Shown in pieces: positions 1 through 10,485 of a stretch of DNA of 64,000 bases (position 1 is its first letter; each line of letters opens with the position of its first letter). A model generated the notes under the pieces. The model saw nothing but the letters and a program-made list of their open reading frames with translations. It had not been told where the DNA came from and searched no databases. Source of the DNA: Cyanophora paradoxa (lineage: Eukaryota; Glaucocystophyceae; Cyanophorales; Cyanophoraceae); NCBI GenBank assembly GCA_004431415.1, contig QPMI01000089.1, positions 310,001 to 374,000 on the forward strand, in the 5' to 3' direction. A program made the position numbers and the translations under genes.

Positions 1-1
1 G

Positions 2-1802
2 GACATCAAGCTGTCCCCGGAGCGCGCGGACCGGCTGGCGGGCTTCTTGATCGGCGCTCAAGGCCTGGACTGGAGTGAGCTGGACGTCGCTGAGCGCGCA
101 AGTCTCATCTGGCAGTCCTTGGCTCCGGGCCGGTGGATCCGCATGGCTCCCGACGCATCGCTGAGCCTCGAGGTCGAACCCGCCACGGAGGATTATCGCA
201 GCGAAGCGTGGCGGTCCACTCTCTCCCTCCTCACGGCGTTCTCGGCCGCGGCCGGCGCGGCGGGCGGCGCCGGCGGCTTGGGCGAGGTCGACGTGGAGTG
301 CTCGTGCGCCTCGGACACTTGCCTTGCGGACATCCTCGATGCCCTCGCGCCGCCGGGCGCCGCCGTCTGTCCCTCGCTCCGCAGCCTCGCCCTGCGTGGC
401 AAATCGTCCGGCGATCCCGACTGCACTGTCCTCTGCCTCGGCTTGGACCCCGTTCTACGGCCCTTGGTCTTCCCGAACCTCTCCAGCCTCGCCTGCAACA
501 TCCTCTGCTGCTACCCCGGCCGACACGACTCCGAGGCCCTTGCCCGGAGCCTCCCGAACCTCAAGCGGGTCCGCAGCCGCCCGCCCCTCGCCCGCGCGCG
601 GCCGCCCCCGCCATTTTTCAGCTCGAAATGACCGCGGGAAGCAGCTGGAGGTGGAGTACGACGACGAAAGGACCGGCGTGGTGGTAGAGCACAGCGTCGA
701 GAAGGCCGCCATAGGCTTGGCCGCGGGCGTCTTTCCCGCGCTCGAGTCCTTCAAAGCGGTGGAGACGGGCGGCTGCGAGCGCGCCGGGCCCCTGGTCGAG
801 GCCCTCGCCTCAAGCAACGCCGCTCTCACCCTTAGGGAGTGCGCCTCCCCCCCCCCCCCCTCCCCCCCCCCCCCCCTCCCCGCCCCTGCCGCGGCGTGGC
901 CTTGGATTGCTTTCTGATCGCGCGGGCCGGGCCCAGGCTCGTGCTGCAGTGGAGTTCGGGGTTGGCAGAGCTCCCCGTGGAGGCCCTGCGCGCCCTCGGG
1001 CGGTTCACCGCCCTCGAGCGCCTGCGAGGCCCCTTCGCGGTTCGCCCCGCCCGACTCGCCCCGCCCCATCCCCGCCCCGCCCACCCCGCCCAGGTCTTTC
1101 CGGAGGCGGCCGGGGATGACTTGGCGGCGCTGGGGTCCCTCCCGGCGCTGAAGAGCCTGGGACCTGTGGACCTCTACGAGGACGACGAAGCCCTCGCCGC
1201 CCGCCTAGACTGCCTCGCCGCCGCCCTCGCGCGCTCCTCGTCTCTGACTGAGCTCGAGCTGAGCATCGGTGCATCTGTTGCCCTCCCCCCGCCCACCCTT
1301 TCCTCGCTCACTGCGCAACAGGTGCCGGGCTGACACCGGAGGCGCTGGCGGCGCTGGCGCGGCTGGCCCGCGCGGGCCGGGGGCGCCTCTCGCTCGAGCT
1401 GGACGCGGAGCTCGCGCCGGGCCGCCCCGCGGAGGTCGCCGCGGCGCTGGCGGGCGCCCCGCCCCGCCGCCTCGTCCTGTTCGTGTACATGAAGGAGGAG
1501 GCGGCCGACGAGTCCGGCAGAGTGAGCTGTGAACGGCTGGACGGCCTCTCTGCCTTCGCCGGCTGCTCCGCGGGCGACATCGAGGTCCGCGCGCGTCCGC
1601 CTCTTCCCCCCCCCGCCTCGGCCCCGGGCATGCCCGGCCGCGCCCTCGACGCGGCTTGAGGCTAGGACGCCCGCAGGTCCGCCTTTGCGTCGAGGGCGAG
1701 GGCGAATGCGAGGGCATGGACGCGGCGCGGGAGGCTGTGAGTCGGGCCCTGCCCTCAGCCCGCGTCGTCGTGCAGCGGGTTTCATTCACGCGCGTAGCTT
1801 GA
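2..1802 (+). CDS. F-box/leucine-rich-repeat protein, copy A (5' end outside window)
   Basis: Exons at 2-568, 645-838, 937-1039, 1094-1268, 1322-1584 and 1677-1802 join in frame and end at a TGA. The product aligns exon by exon with the complete paralogue at 2878-4731, sharing the landmark WIR-AP-ASLSLE and the same intron positions and phases. Leucine-rich segments such as LRELVLQWSS and ALRALGRFTALERL show an LRR fold. In the paralogue the F-box lies further upstream, so here it falls before base 1. F-box/LRR proteins usually recruit substrates to SCF ubiquitin ligases; that role is inferred from the family. The second exon ends in a GTGCG donor followed by a long C tract (about 849-876). 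Divergence from the paralogue is large, so the duplication is not recent. Substrate unknown. Confidence 0.8.
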
Positions 1803-2427
1803 TCGCACGCCCCCGTCGTTCTCGTACATGTGTGCATATCTGTCTGCAGCTTTATGTATATATACGTATCCTTGAGCTTGAGTCGAGTATATATCCTAAG
1901 GCATGTGCACGCAGTCCTTTTTTGCATGATGTGGTCGACGTCATTGTAGCTAGATCTGAAGGTCAGCCTTGCATGTGTACGTGCTACGGTAGGCTCGATC
2001 CCGCGAGTTAACGTTGTATCCTTATAATTAGGCTCGAGTCACTGAGTCACATCTAGTGTGCATAACTTAGTAAGTTTTCAGTTATATATACGCTACATGG
2101 GCTTGCATGGCCAATCAGAGCCATGCATATGCATCCCTTATTTTGTGATTGACATGTCCTCCCCCCTGATCATGACTCAGTGAGTCCTTCGCAATTGACT
2201 CGATCATGATCAGTGAGTGTTCTGTATATGTCTCCTTTTGTTTTGCGTGTATGCGCCAGTGCGCGCAATTGCCCCGTTTAATTTCGAATATGCGCGAATT
2301 CCGATCCAGCATTAATATTGATGAAAGCAGAGAAAGACGAATTCGAAGGGGCAGAATCAAGACGAAGGGACAGAATCAAGAGGCCAGCGCCTAGGCCTAG
2401 GCTCATGATCGTAAGCTAATTATAAGC
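1803..2427. other. Intergenic, AT-richer spacer
   Basis: This stretch is richer in A and T than the flanking genes and has several short palindromes (GATC, CATG and TATATA types). Open frames are short and show no coding character. I see no gene or recognisable regulatory motif. Confidence 0.6.
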
Positions 2428-2429
2428 GG

Positions 2430-2580
2430 TCAGGCGGCGCTGGCGGGGAGGGAGGTGGCGGTGCTGCGGCGCCTACTAGGCTAGGCCTGTTGCCACGGGG
2501 CCCGGGCTTGCCCGTACCCCCCGGGGGCGCCCGCGCCGCCGCGAGCGCCGCCTCGAGCTCCCGCTCCCGCGCCGCCAGGC
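2430..2580 (-). pseudogene. Truncated copy of the 3'-terminal exon of the coiled-coil gene
   Basis: The sequence is nearly identical to 4890-5020, the last exon of the minus-strand coiled-coil gene. It shares the segment encoding ARERELEAALAAARAPPGG. The 3' side carries small changes that alter the C-terminus. The 5' side breaks off abruptly at a 37-bp G-rich tract (2583-2619). No other exon of the parent gene lies nearby, so this is a fragment. Its place downstream of F-box copy A matches the intact exon's place downstream of F-box copy B. This suggests the fragment was duplicated with the F-box gene. Confidence 0.75.
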
Positions 2581-2582
2581 GT

Positions 2583-2842
2583 GGGGGGGGGGGGGGGGGG
2601 GGAGGGGGGGGGGGGGGGGCGGGCGCACAGGAGGAGACGGCGGCCCAGCGGTAGACCGCGAGCGGACCGGAGCGCTCTGGAAGGACTCAGAACGAAGGGA
2701 TGGGATGGGGTACAGGCTCGCACGGTAGAGGGCGCCGCCGAGGAATCCGGCGACGCCGCTGGCGAGGGCGCGCGAGATCTAGAGGCGGTCCCGCTCTGTG
2801 AGAAGGGAGTCAGAGAGAGGAGGAAGGGGGGGGGGGGGGGGG
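2583..2842. repeat. G-tract low-complexity segments
   Basis: Two G-rich tracts, at about 2583-2619 and 2826-2842, flank a short GC-rich spacer just upstream of the start of the second F-box gene. The first marks the breakpoint of the truncated exon copy. Such tracts recur through the window. Confidence 0.8.
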
Positions 2843-2877
2843 TACCTTCGCGTAGCCGCCCGCCTTGAGCCAGCGCA

Positions 2878-4731
2878 ATGGAGGCAGCGGCCGCGGATTC
2901 GAGCCCGTTCGACGCGCTCCCTGACGGCGTCCTCTCGCTCGTCCTCGAGACCCTCGGCGTGCAGGGCGCTGCATGCGCTCGGGCCGTGTGCCAGCGCTGG
3001 CGCGAGGCGGCAGAGGCGCTCGTTTGGAGCCGCGTGGATCTCGTCGCGAAGAGCGCGGAGCGAGTCGCACAGCTCGCCAGCGTGCTCGTGACACACCAGC
3101 GCGATGCGGACTCGCACCGCGCGCGCGGCCGACGGTGGATCCGCGTGGCGCCGGGCGCTTCTCTCTCCCTGGAGATGCCTTCGGACCCTGCAGCTGATCA
3201 TGATGGCGACACGTCCGACGACGGGCTCTGGCGGGCCGTCCTCTCGCTCGCCTCTGCGTGCACGTGCGCGGCGGCCATGGCCAGCAGCGGCCGCGGCGGC
3301 CTCGGCCTTGTCGACATCATGATCACGGCGCGGCCAGCAGCAGGTTCGCGCTGCTGCGCGATCGCGAGCGAATTGCTCGCCGCCCTGGCCCCACGCGACG
3401 GCATGCCGGCGGCCGCCGCCAAGGGCATTGCGCTCCACCAGCCATATGCGACGGAGTGCCTCGGCCCGCCCCGCAAACTGGACTCCCTCCTCCGGCCTTT
3501 CCCGAATCTCGAGCGCCTACAGCTCCCATGCGTGCTCGACACCGCCGCCGCCGCCGCCATCGCGCGTGCCCTGCCACGCCTCAAGCATGTGTGCTTCCCG
3601 ACTCCCCCCTGCCCCCTTTCCCGACTCGCTCCGCCGACGCGTCCGCAGCTGCATCAATGCGTGCGCTCCTATCAAAGCGTCGAGCCCCTCGCCGCCCTCG
3701 CATCCCTAGAGGTCCTAGCTATAGAGGTCTCCTCCGATCGCGACATCGTAGTCGGGCTGGACCCTGCCCCGCTGCTGGAGGCCCTCGCCTCCGGCCCGGC
3801 CGGCCTCTCCCTCCGCGAGTGCGCGCCTCTTTAATTTGATCCTCCGCCGCTCGTCACGGCGTTTCGAAGCCGACTTCTCTGCAGGCTCTGCTGCACCCAC
3901 CTCACGTGCGGGGCGCTGAGGGTCCTTCCCCGCTTCCCTGCCCTCGAACAACTCCACGCCGGCCACATCGTACCTCTTCCCTCTCTCTATCCAGCATCTG
4001 GACCCACGTGGGCTCACGGACGCCTGCAGATGACGGCCGTGCCCGTGGGGGTGGAGGACCTCCTCGCGCTGGGCGCCTGCCCATCCCTCCGCAGCGCGAA
4101 GGACTTCTTCCTGGTCCGCGACGAGGCGGAACCGAACGCATCGCTCGCCGCCCGTCTCGCCGCCCTCGCGACCGTGATGGAGCAGCGGCCCCTCCTCCAG
4201 CTCGACCTCCGCGTCGGTTCGCCGTGCCCCGACCCTTGAATATCCCTGTACCCCCAACCCTTTCCCCATCAGATGCAGAGGCGCTGCGGGTCGAAGAAGT
4301 CGACGCGCTCGCAACGCTGGCGAGAGCCGCGGGCAGCCGGCTGGACCTGCATTTGACGTCGCACCTCTCCCCCGACGCCGCCATCGCCGCGCCGGCCGAC
4401 GTTGCGGCAGCGCTGGCGGGCTCCCCGCCGGACCGACTCTCGCTCAGCATCTTCCGCGGCGGCGGCCCCGCGCTGGACGACGCCGCCGTGCTAGACAGTT
4501 TGCGGCAGCTCTCCGTCTTTGCCGCCTGCTTCCATAAATCAATCGAGGTGCCGCTCATGATCAGGCCCTTTTCAGCCTCGCGCCCGTCTGAATTCCGCGC
4601 AGGTCGATATAATAATGTTCTTAGATGTCGATAATGATGGCGAATTCGAAGGCGGAGCGAAGGACTTCGCGGGCGCGGTGCTCGAGACCATCAAGAGTGC
4701 CCTCCCTACCGCCACGTGTTCGATCGTTTGA
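2878..4731 (+). CDS. F-box/leucine-rich-repeat protein, copy B (complete)
   Basis: Six exons (2878-3588, 3649-3818, 3885-3969, 4030-4216, 4273-4547, 4603-4731) join with matching phases to give 518 residues. Residues about 9-55 form an F-box: FDALPDGVLSLVLETLG, then CARAVCQRWREAAE, then W-SRVDL. Leucine-rich segments follow, including FPNLERLQLP, LPRLKHV, LASLEVLAIEV and LSLRELCC. The C-terminus is acidic (FLDVDNDGEFEGG). F-box proteins bind Skp1 and present substrates to SCF E3 ligases; the LRRs would choose the substrate. The ATG at 2878 is the first in frame and precedes the F-box directly. Introns are 54-66 bp and use GTGTG, GTGCG, GTACC, GTTCG and GTGCC donors. It is a tandem paralogue of copy A. 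Confidence 0.88.
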
Positions 4732-4889
4732 AAGGCTCGCCACCTTTTTTGCCGCTTGCGGCAGGAGGTCGCGCGGGCAGCTGCAATGTCGTAAAGAGAA
4801 TGGCTTGATTCGTAATCATTGAATGGCTTGAAGGGAATGGGACTCCGATTGCACTCGATCAGAACGCCGACAGGCCCTAAGCTAGGCCA

Positions 4890-7207
4890 TCAGGCGGCGG
4901 GGAGGGACGTTGCCGTGCTGCGGCGCCTGTTGCCGCGGGGACCGGGCTTGCCCGTACCCCCCGGGGGCGCCCGCGCCGCCGCGAGCGCCGCCTCGAGCTC
5001 CCGCTCCCGCGCCGCCGTCTCGCGCTCCGAGGCCGCCCACTTGGCCCGCTGGTCCGTCTCGATCCGCTCGAACGCAGCGTGGAAGTCCTGGCCCCTGCTT
5101 CGATGGATTAGAAGGGGCGGGGGCGGGGCGGGATGGGGTAGGGCGCGCGCGCCTGGCTTGGTCGGCGGGCGACGCGTCGGCCCTGTCTGCCTTCTGGGGC
5201 GCCGCCGGAGGCTTGCTCTGCGCCAGCCGCTCCAGACGCCTGCTCTGCGGGCGGAATACAAGAATAAGAACGAGCGCTAATATAAGATTCTATTATAAGA
5301 ACAAGAACGAGCGCTTGGTGCTTTCAATCTAAGGCGCTTGCTCTGCGGACAGGGCGTAGGCCTCCGTCCAACGGAAAGAAACGCGGCGCACGACGCGGGG
5401 CGGCCTTCGGCGGGTGCCGTCCTCTCCCGAGTCGGCGCCCGCGCCGGCGCCCGGCGGCTCCTCCCCCCCCTCCTCCGCCTGCCAGCGGGGCTTGATCTCC
5501 CGCGCGGCGAGCCACTCGTCGTACTCGTCCTCGGGCTGCGAACGAAGTCATATGAGATGGCTGAGGCGGGGGGGGGAGGGGGGGGGTGAGGCGCACGTCC
5601 CCCTCCCCGCTCCAGTCCGTCGCCCCTTCGTCGTCCGACCGCCCCGCCCCCGCCCCCGCCCCCGCCGCGTCACCGCCGACGGGGCGCTGCTGCGGGCCCG
5701 GGCCCGGGCCCGGGGCGGCCTGCCCCGCCGGGTCGCCCCGCGGCTGGGCAGCTCCTCTAGGTTTGCGCCGAAGGGCACCGCCCCCGCCCCCGCCCGCTGC
5801 GATCGCGAGCCGTCCGTCAGGCCGGGGAAGGGTGGGGGGGGTGGGGGGTGGGTGGGGGTTCTCCCGCACCTGTCCGACGTGCCGCGCCAGCAGAGCCATC
5901 AGGTCTACGCCCTCGTCCTCTTCCTCCTCCTCCTCCTCCTCGCCCGCCGCCTCGCCGCCCCCGCCGCCTTCTACCCCCGCGGGCGCCCTCGGCGCTCCTC
6001 GCCGGCCGCCGCGGCGGCGGGGGCTCCCCGCCCCGCCCCCACCCCGCCGCCCCTCCGCCTGCAGCCGCGCGACTTGGGCCTTGAGCTCCGCCAGCTGCCC
6101 CTCGAGCGCCGCGACGCGCCTGCTGGCCCGCGCCGCGAGGTTCGCCGCCCGCAGCCGCGCCACCTCGCGCTCCTCCTCGCGCCTCAGCTCCGCCGTCGCT
6201 TCGGCGCGCTCCCGCGCCGCCGCCGCAAGCGACCGCACGAGCCGCGTCGCCGCCCTTAGGTACGCCTCCGCCTCCCGCGCCCCGGCCCCGCCCCGCTCCG
6301 GGCTGCCCGCCGCCGGGGCCGACGACGGCCTCCCGTGAGGGTGCCGCGGGGGCGTCCCCGGCGCCTCGGGGGCCGGGACCGGGGGCGGCGGGGCCGGCCA
6401 CTTGGTGGAGGGCCCGAGGCTCTCCCGCAGGGCGCGCTCGGCCAGCTCCTTCTCCTGCCTTAGGCGGAGGGCGTGGGCCTTGAGGCGCCTGTACCGGTCC
6501 ATCCAGCCCTCGTCCAGCGGGTCGGCTGCCGGCGCCGCCGCCGCGGCCGCCGCCTCCGCTTCCAGCTCGCAGATGCGCCGCCGGGCGGCCAAGAGCTCCT
6601 CCTTCAGCCCGGCCGCCGCCTCCGCCGCCGCCGCCTCGCGTTCCGCCGCCGCCTTCGCCTCCGCCCGCAGGCGCGCCACTTCAAATCGGCCCTTCTCCAG
6701 CGCCCGCTGCAGGACGACGACGCGCGCCGCCAGCTCGCGCTCGAACTGCTTCGCTGCGACCGCGTCCGAGGCGCCGGCGCTCCCCGCCGACTTGGGCGTC
6801 CCCAGCGAAGCCCGCGCGCTGTGAGGCATCGCTGGTGCGCTGCCGGGAGGCGGGACGGGGTAGTAGGGGTAGTAGGCCCCCGATCCGCCGGCTGAGCTCG
6901 CGCGCGGCGTGGACCGCGAGGTGCTGCTGGGCTGGGTCCAAGGCCGCGCCGAGTGCACCACGACCTGCGGGGGGCGAGCTGTGAGGACGCGAAAACATCC
7001 GGCCGCAACCTAGGCGAGCCGCATGCGAAGCTTCGGCTGTGCGGCGGGGCCTCCCTTGCCGAGTAGCTAAAGTGGGTGCAAGCCGCGGGGAGCGCTCGGG
7101 GCCCGCACCTGGTCGCCTCGCGAATGCAAGCCACGCCGCGCCTCCACCGGCTGGTCACCGAGCGACGTGAAGTCCAGGGCGGGGAGCGGCGCCGTGACCT
7201 TTGCCAT
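4890..7207 (-). CDS. Coiled-coil protein of unknown function
   Basis: My model has exons 7109-7207, 5870-6964, 5597-5743, 5338-5535, 5153-5244 and 4890-5094, giving about 611 residues in continuous phase. The start MAKVTAPLPALDFTSLGDQ ends in a CAG/GTGCGG donor. A Ser/Pro/Tyr-rich stretch (YYPYYPVPPPG) follows. Then come long Ala/Glu/Arg heptad regions, a conserved-looking block DEGWMDRYRRLKAHALRLR, an acidic run of glutamates, and DEYDEWLAAREIKPRW. The last exon adds a further helix (RIETDQRAKWAASERE). Two introns near the 3' end only keep frame if GC donors are used (5151-5152 and 5336-5337). The start of the third exon could instead be 5796. A cytoskeletal or basal-body role is possible but not shown. 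Confidence 0.7.
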
Positions 7208-7346
7208 GGCGCCGGAGCCCAGATACAGCTAGTGGCTAGCCTCCTGTGTGCGCTCCAGTACTCAGAGGGCGAGCTGCCGCCGCGCAGAAACGAGACGACT
7301 CTTAGGCGGGGTACGGGCACAGAAGAACGAGACAGCCTCGGCAGAA
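7208..7346. promoter_or_regulatory. Short bidirectional promoter region
   Basis: Only 139 bp separate the start codons of the minus-strand coiled-coil gene (7207) and the plus-strand STEEP1-like gene (7347). Both promoters must lie here or overlap the genes. I see no TATA box or other named element. Confidence 0.55.
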
Positions 7347-8481
7347 ATGGACGAGCCGGACGGAGGAGTGCGAGCCCGCGCCGAGCCCAGGAATCCATCA
7401 GATTCTCCGGACGTAGCTGCGGCTGGCCCCTCGGTCGATGGGCAGAAGCGCCCCGCCGAGGCAGGCGACGCACCGGAGGACAGCGCGAAGCGACCTAAAG
7501 TACGCAAGGAGTTTCAATGGGTGCGCTTCGAAGCGCCTCCGTGGTCGTTGCCTTGCGCCTTACGAAGGGAGCCCGCAGAAAGAGAAGACCACGACGACCT
7601 TCTGCAAAGCATGCGGCGCTAAAGTGCTGAAGACGAGTGCGCGCACGCGGGCCTGGTGTTGGCTCGAGTGCAGCTGAGGCGGGCCGGCTCGCAGGCGCGC
7701 CGCTGGCGCAGCTCCCGAAGAGAAAGACCGACGGCAGCGTTGTGGTGGAGTTCGAGCGAGTGCTGCGAAGCGTCCACGTCGCCGAAGGCGAGACGAAGCT
7801 CATCAAGCGCGAGAAGGGCGTCGAGCGGCAGCACCGAATGGAGTGCCCGAGCTGCGACGCGGTCCTTGGCTACAGGCCCAACGCGTTCGACGAGAAGCCC
7901 CAGTTTCTGTACTTCTTCGGCGAGTCTCTCACGGAAGACGTGCGCGGCCTCAGCTGCGCATCCGCTTCGGCGCAAAGCGCGAAAGCTCGAGCCGGCGCCG
8001 CTGATCCACGCAACTGCGCGCAGGCCCCGCCGCCGCCGCCCGCGCCCGCCGAGGAAGCTCGGCCGAGGGGCGTGATCACGAGCGTCTACGTGCGCCTTCC
8101 CGAGTCGACGCCGGCGGAAGCGGGGTCGGGCGCAGGCGGCGACCGCGGCGCAGCGACGGGCGAGCTGAAGCAGTTCCTCGCCGCCACGCAGCGCGTGCGC
8201 CGCGCTGCTTCGACGTGGTCGTCTCTCTTCCTATCCGGATCAAATCTAAACTCGATCCGCTGCAGGACGAGTACGAGAACGTGGCTTGCAGCCTGCACGG
8301 CAAGGTCCGCTTGAACGCTTGCCCCCTTCGAGTGAAGCTTAAGATCTCTGGAGACTTCAGCGCTAATCTTTGCATCCCGCAGCGTCGCTCGCTGAAGTAC
8401 ATGCTGAAGAGCGCGACGGGGGGGTACGTGTGCAAGCCCGGGCACAGCTGCATGGTCCAGAAGCCCTCTGCGAAGCGGTAG
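7347..8481 (+). CDS. STEEP1/UPF0428-family zinc-ribbon-like protein
   Basis: Five exons (7347-7520, 7579-7636, 7695-7939, 8024-8194, 8266-8481) join in phase to give 287 residues. After a charged N-terminus ending AKRPKVRKEFQW come FCKACGAKVLKTS, APLAQLPKRKTDGS, then REKGVERQHRMECPSCDAVL and YRPN. The paired CxxC motifs, the PKRKTD box and the ERQ-R-C-C-YR block are the signature of the UPF0428 family. Human STEEP1 (CXorf56) in this family promotes ER exit of STING; plant members are uncharacterised. Here the paired cysteines probably bind metal. Plant homologues continue into a DUF167 domain. Here the C-terminal half (ITSVYVRLPEST, then KVRLNACPLRVKLKISGDF) has beta-like segments, but I cannot confirm DUF167. 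All introns have GT donors. Confidence 0.78.
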
Positions 8482-8895
8482 CGAGGCGGACCGGGGCCCC
8501 TTCTGCTCCGGCGAGGCCCGTATGGATCCGCGCGGGCCGTCCCGGCCTCACGCTCCCAGTCCTCACGGGGTCCGCCCCCCTCCTACGCCCGCTGCTCCTT
8601 GGCTGGCGTCGACGTCCCTCTCAGACATCGCGATCGGCAGGGCCGGCGGGAACCGCGCGCGGGAGCCTCAGCCCCCAGGCAGGCAATCTTAAGCCCAGCC
8701 CTGCGAGGCCGGGTCGACGCCTGGAGGCCTTGGGCGGCGGCGGGCCATGGAGGCCGGCCCGGCGCGGCGGCGCGGCCGGCGCGGCCGGCTCAAACTGGCG
8801 GCCCGGGTACAGCAAACGCAATCAAACAGATTCGGGGTGACTTGAACTCGGGCGGTCGTACCGGTAGCCTCACAGTTCGTATATACGTAGCAGAG
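8482..8895. other. GC-rich intergenic region
   Basis: No coding exon can be supported. Open frames on both strands are proline-, arginine- and alanine-rich, as expected by chance in GC-rich DNA. Confidence 0.5.
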
Positions 8896-9075
8896 ATGGC
8901 GCCGGCGGCGTTCGTCACCCCCCTTCCCGCCGTTGCCGGCTGCGCTCTCGCCTCCTCGTGCGCGGGCGAGAAGTGCTCGACCTTCAAGTGCACCGCCGTC
9001 GCTGCCAGGGCTAGGGCCGCCGCCCCGGCCGCCCCCTCGACCACCTTCGAGGTTAAGCTGAAGGCGCCGGCCTAG
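8896..9075 (+). CDS. 59-residue transit-peptide-like ORF, probable gene fragment
   Basis: The ORF starts MAPAAFVTPLPAVAGCALAS, then runs through Ala/Arg/Ser-rich sequence of plastid-transit type, and ends STTFEVKLKAPA before a TAG. The final segment resembles the first beta strand of a small plastid protein such as ferredoxin. No downstream exon is visible before the G-rich tracts from about 9300, and no GT donor lies before the stop. It may be an orphan first exon or a truncated gene copy. The resemblance is weak and no function is assigned. Confidence 0.4.
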   Translation: MAPAAFVTPLPAVAGCALASSCAGEKCSTFKCTAVAARARAAAPAAPSTTFEVKLKAPA

Positions 9076-9304
9076 GCCGCCCTCTCGATCTCTTAGCTAG
9101 GCTAGCGCTTTCCGATTGACTGCCTCGCGATCGTGCCAAAACTACCCAATCCCACGGCTGACGAACATTGCACGAAATGCACACGTACAATGCGCTCACT
9201 AGTACTAGTATACTAGTACTTCCCCACCGGTACCGACGCGGCCTGGCGCCGGCGCATGCACAAGTCGGCCGCCGCGCCGTGCGACATTTTGAGAGTTGCA
9301 ATGG

Positions 9305-9336
9305 GGGGATCGGAAGGGGGAGGGGGGAGGCGGGGG

Positions 9337-9369
<33 letters not shown>

Positions 9370-9469
9370 CTCCGACGGGCGGGCGGGCGGGAGAAGAGGG
9401 GGGGGAAGGAGAGAGGGGGGAGAGGGAGAGGTAGGGGGGGAGGGGCCGGGGGGGGGGGGGGGGGGGGGG
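9305..9469. repeat. Long G homopolymer tracts
   Basis: The segment is almost entirely G on the plus strand, with a 32-base run at 9338-9369 and a 22-base run at 9448-9469. It is likely to form G-quadruplexes and to be hard to sequence, so exact lengths are uncertain. Open frames here are poly-Gly or poly-Pro artefacts. Confidence 0.9.
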
Positions 9470-10477
9470 CGGGCCAGGGGCCTGGGTTGCAGTCGTCGCG
9501 CATTCACAGTTCGTGGCACGCAATCGAGCCTGCGCGGCGGCACTAATACTGCGGAAACTAGCTATATTATATAGCACCGGCTGGCAACTCGCGATCGGTG
9601 CGCGATCGCGAGGCTCATATAGCTAGCTACCATACCGGGCCGTCCAGCCTGGCAGGGCCGCTTCAAGGCTTTACGTGCTGCTCACCGACCCGTGGCCGCC
9701 TCCCGCAGTCGACGTCCCTAAGGCATCGTTCGCCGTCGCGAAGGCCGCGCCGGATCGCGATCGCGCGCGCGCGGACGTCGACAGCGCCCGGATCACGGGG
9801 CGGTGCGGAGCGCGCGCGGCGTGTGGCGGCCGCGGGGCTCTCCGTGCGGCGCGGAGGCGCGGCGGGCGGCGGCGCGGCTCGCAGCGCGCAGTTAATTATA
9901 TAATTATAATTAAATATAAGTAAAAAACGGCGTCTATAACGCGGTACCAAATTAACGCGCCGAATTCGATATCCATGCATGCGCAGTCTCACAGACTCTC
10001 ACTGCGATTATTTGGTACCGCGTTAATTCCCGGAGAGAGTCCCTCAGTCCCTGTGCTCAGTCGGCCCATACAGTACCCCCATACAAGTCAAAAAGTTTAC
10101 GCGCAGCTGGACGATCGACTGAGCTGGTTTATTACTCCCCAGTACTCCGCAGTAATTTAATTTAGTGCCCGACGCCGCCGACGGTACTAACTTAGTAAGC
10201 TCGGCGGCCGTAACTACCGTAGTACCGGCCCGCGGACCAGTATACGTACCGGTACGGTTACTACGTACTACCCGGTACGTGCCGGCGTGGCGGTACCGGT
10301 ACCGTGTGGTACGTACCGTTTTTCTTTCTCGACTCCGAGGCTCTTTCTCGGGGCTTTTAAAAAATTCCTTTTTGTTTTTCAGCTGCAGGCTCTTTCTCGG
10401 TCTCGAACCAATGATTGTTAAATTCTCCACCTTTCTCGAGGTTTTTCTCGGTTTTCTCGCCGTATTAATATAGGCGC
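9470..10477. other. Intergenic, palindrome-rich spacer
   Basis: No gene is supported. The stretch holds a 16-bp perfect inverted repeat (9937-9952 with 10010-10025) around a 57-bp loop, clusters of GTACC/GGTAC palindromes near 10200-10315, and T-rich repeats containing CTCGG at about 10320-10460. Confidence 0.55.
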
Positions 10478-10485
10478 GCGGACTC

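Noticed and set aside
5384..6338. Long plus-strand open frames over the coiled-coil gene
   Set aside because: They are Pro/Arg/Ser-rich shadows of the minus-strand exons; the minus strand has phased exons, an ATG and amphipathic heptads.
8024..8194. DUF167 domain in the STEEP1-like protein
   Set aside because: GDRGAATGELKQFLAA recalls the G-A-N-x-E-L-x-x-F pattern, but the rest of the domain is missing, so it is not annotated as such.
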